Under the pieces are notes generated by a model, which saw only the letters and a program-made list of their open reading frames with translations, ran no database searches and was not told the DNA's origin. Of a stretch of 41,568 nt of DNA, positions 41,567-41,568 are shown piece after piece (within the stretch, counting starts at the first letter, position 1; the number at the start of each line of letters is the position of its first letter). The position numbers were made by a program, and so were the translations under genes. The stretch comes from Alphaproteobacteria bacterium (GTDB lineage Bacteria; Pseudomonadota; Alphaproteobacteria; UBA7985; JAUIBT01): contig JAUIHE010000008.1 in NCBI GenBank assembly GCA_030432195.1, forward strand, positions 1 through 41,568, written 5' to 3'.

Positions 41567-41568
41567 GT

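Overview
The window reads as a chromosomal segment from an alphaproteobacterium, moderately GC-rich and densely packed with mostly housekeeping genes. The phylum call is an inference from gene order and protein style: an accB-accC-aat run, a cobalt uptake operon under a cobalamin riboswitch, an SSS-type histidine kinase, and a branched-chain/fatty acyl-CoA catabolic cluster with a 3-hydroxyisobutyrate dehydrogenase. No rRNA is present to confirm it. One tRNA (Phe) and one riboswitch were recognised.

Layout. 1-1940 (minus): nucleobase/NAD salvage, pncA-upp-cdd, with two possible tiny coupled frames at the left edge. 2067-2666: HD-domain phosphohydrolase. 2713-7918 (minus): cobalamin riboswitch followed by a six-gene metal operon: NikK-like DUF4198 protein, CbiM, NikL-like protein, CbiQ, CbiO, and a NicO/RcnA-type protein with a His-rich loop. 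8193-10512: galU and ugd (UDP-glucuronate synthesis). 10608-11843 (minus): argG. 12073-14663: accB-accC-aat. 14919-18397: single-domain response regulator, a small two-helix membrane protein, and a 914-residue symporter-histidine kinase. 18339-22833 (minus): EamA transporter, then a LysE exporter with a DUF2157-type and a GDYxxLxY membrane protein. 23080-23932: dead IS481-family transposase. 24234-27404: lipoprotein with a peptidoglycan-binding domain, mobA, HAD dehalogenase, DsbA-like isomerase. 27593-27833: possible 25-codon ORF and tRNA-Phe. 28140-31636: gap and pyk (divergent) and a DeoR regulator. 31916-34117: secreted ferritin-like DUF2202 protein and an M20 peptidase. 34302-35642: a clearly AT-rich gene for a TIR-like multi-pass membrane protein. 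35637-41566 (minus): mmsB, enoyl-CoA hydratase, thiolase, SDR dehydrogenase, second beta-hydroxyacid dehydrogenase, chrA.

How they work together. The riboswitch-controlled operon should import cobalt when cobalamin is low, although its K/L/M/Q/O layout is the one usually linked to nickel. The rightmost operon contains the hydratase, dehydrogenase and thiolase steps of isoleucine-type acyl-CoA degradation plus the valine-pathway 3-hydroxyisobutyrate dehydrogenase, and probably continues beyond the right edge. gap, pyk and the DeoR regulator form a lower-glycolysis neighbourhood.

The least ordinary items are the AT-rich TIR-like membrane protein, the nickel-style transporter under a cobalamin riboswitch, and the symporter-kinase module whose regulator has no output domain. 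I see no CRISPR array, prophage or complete mobile element.
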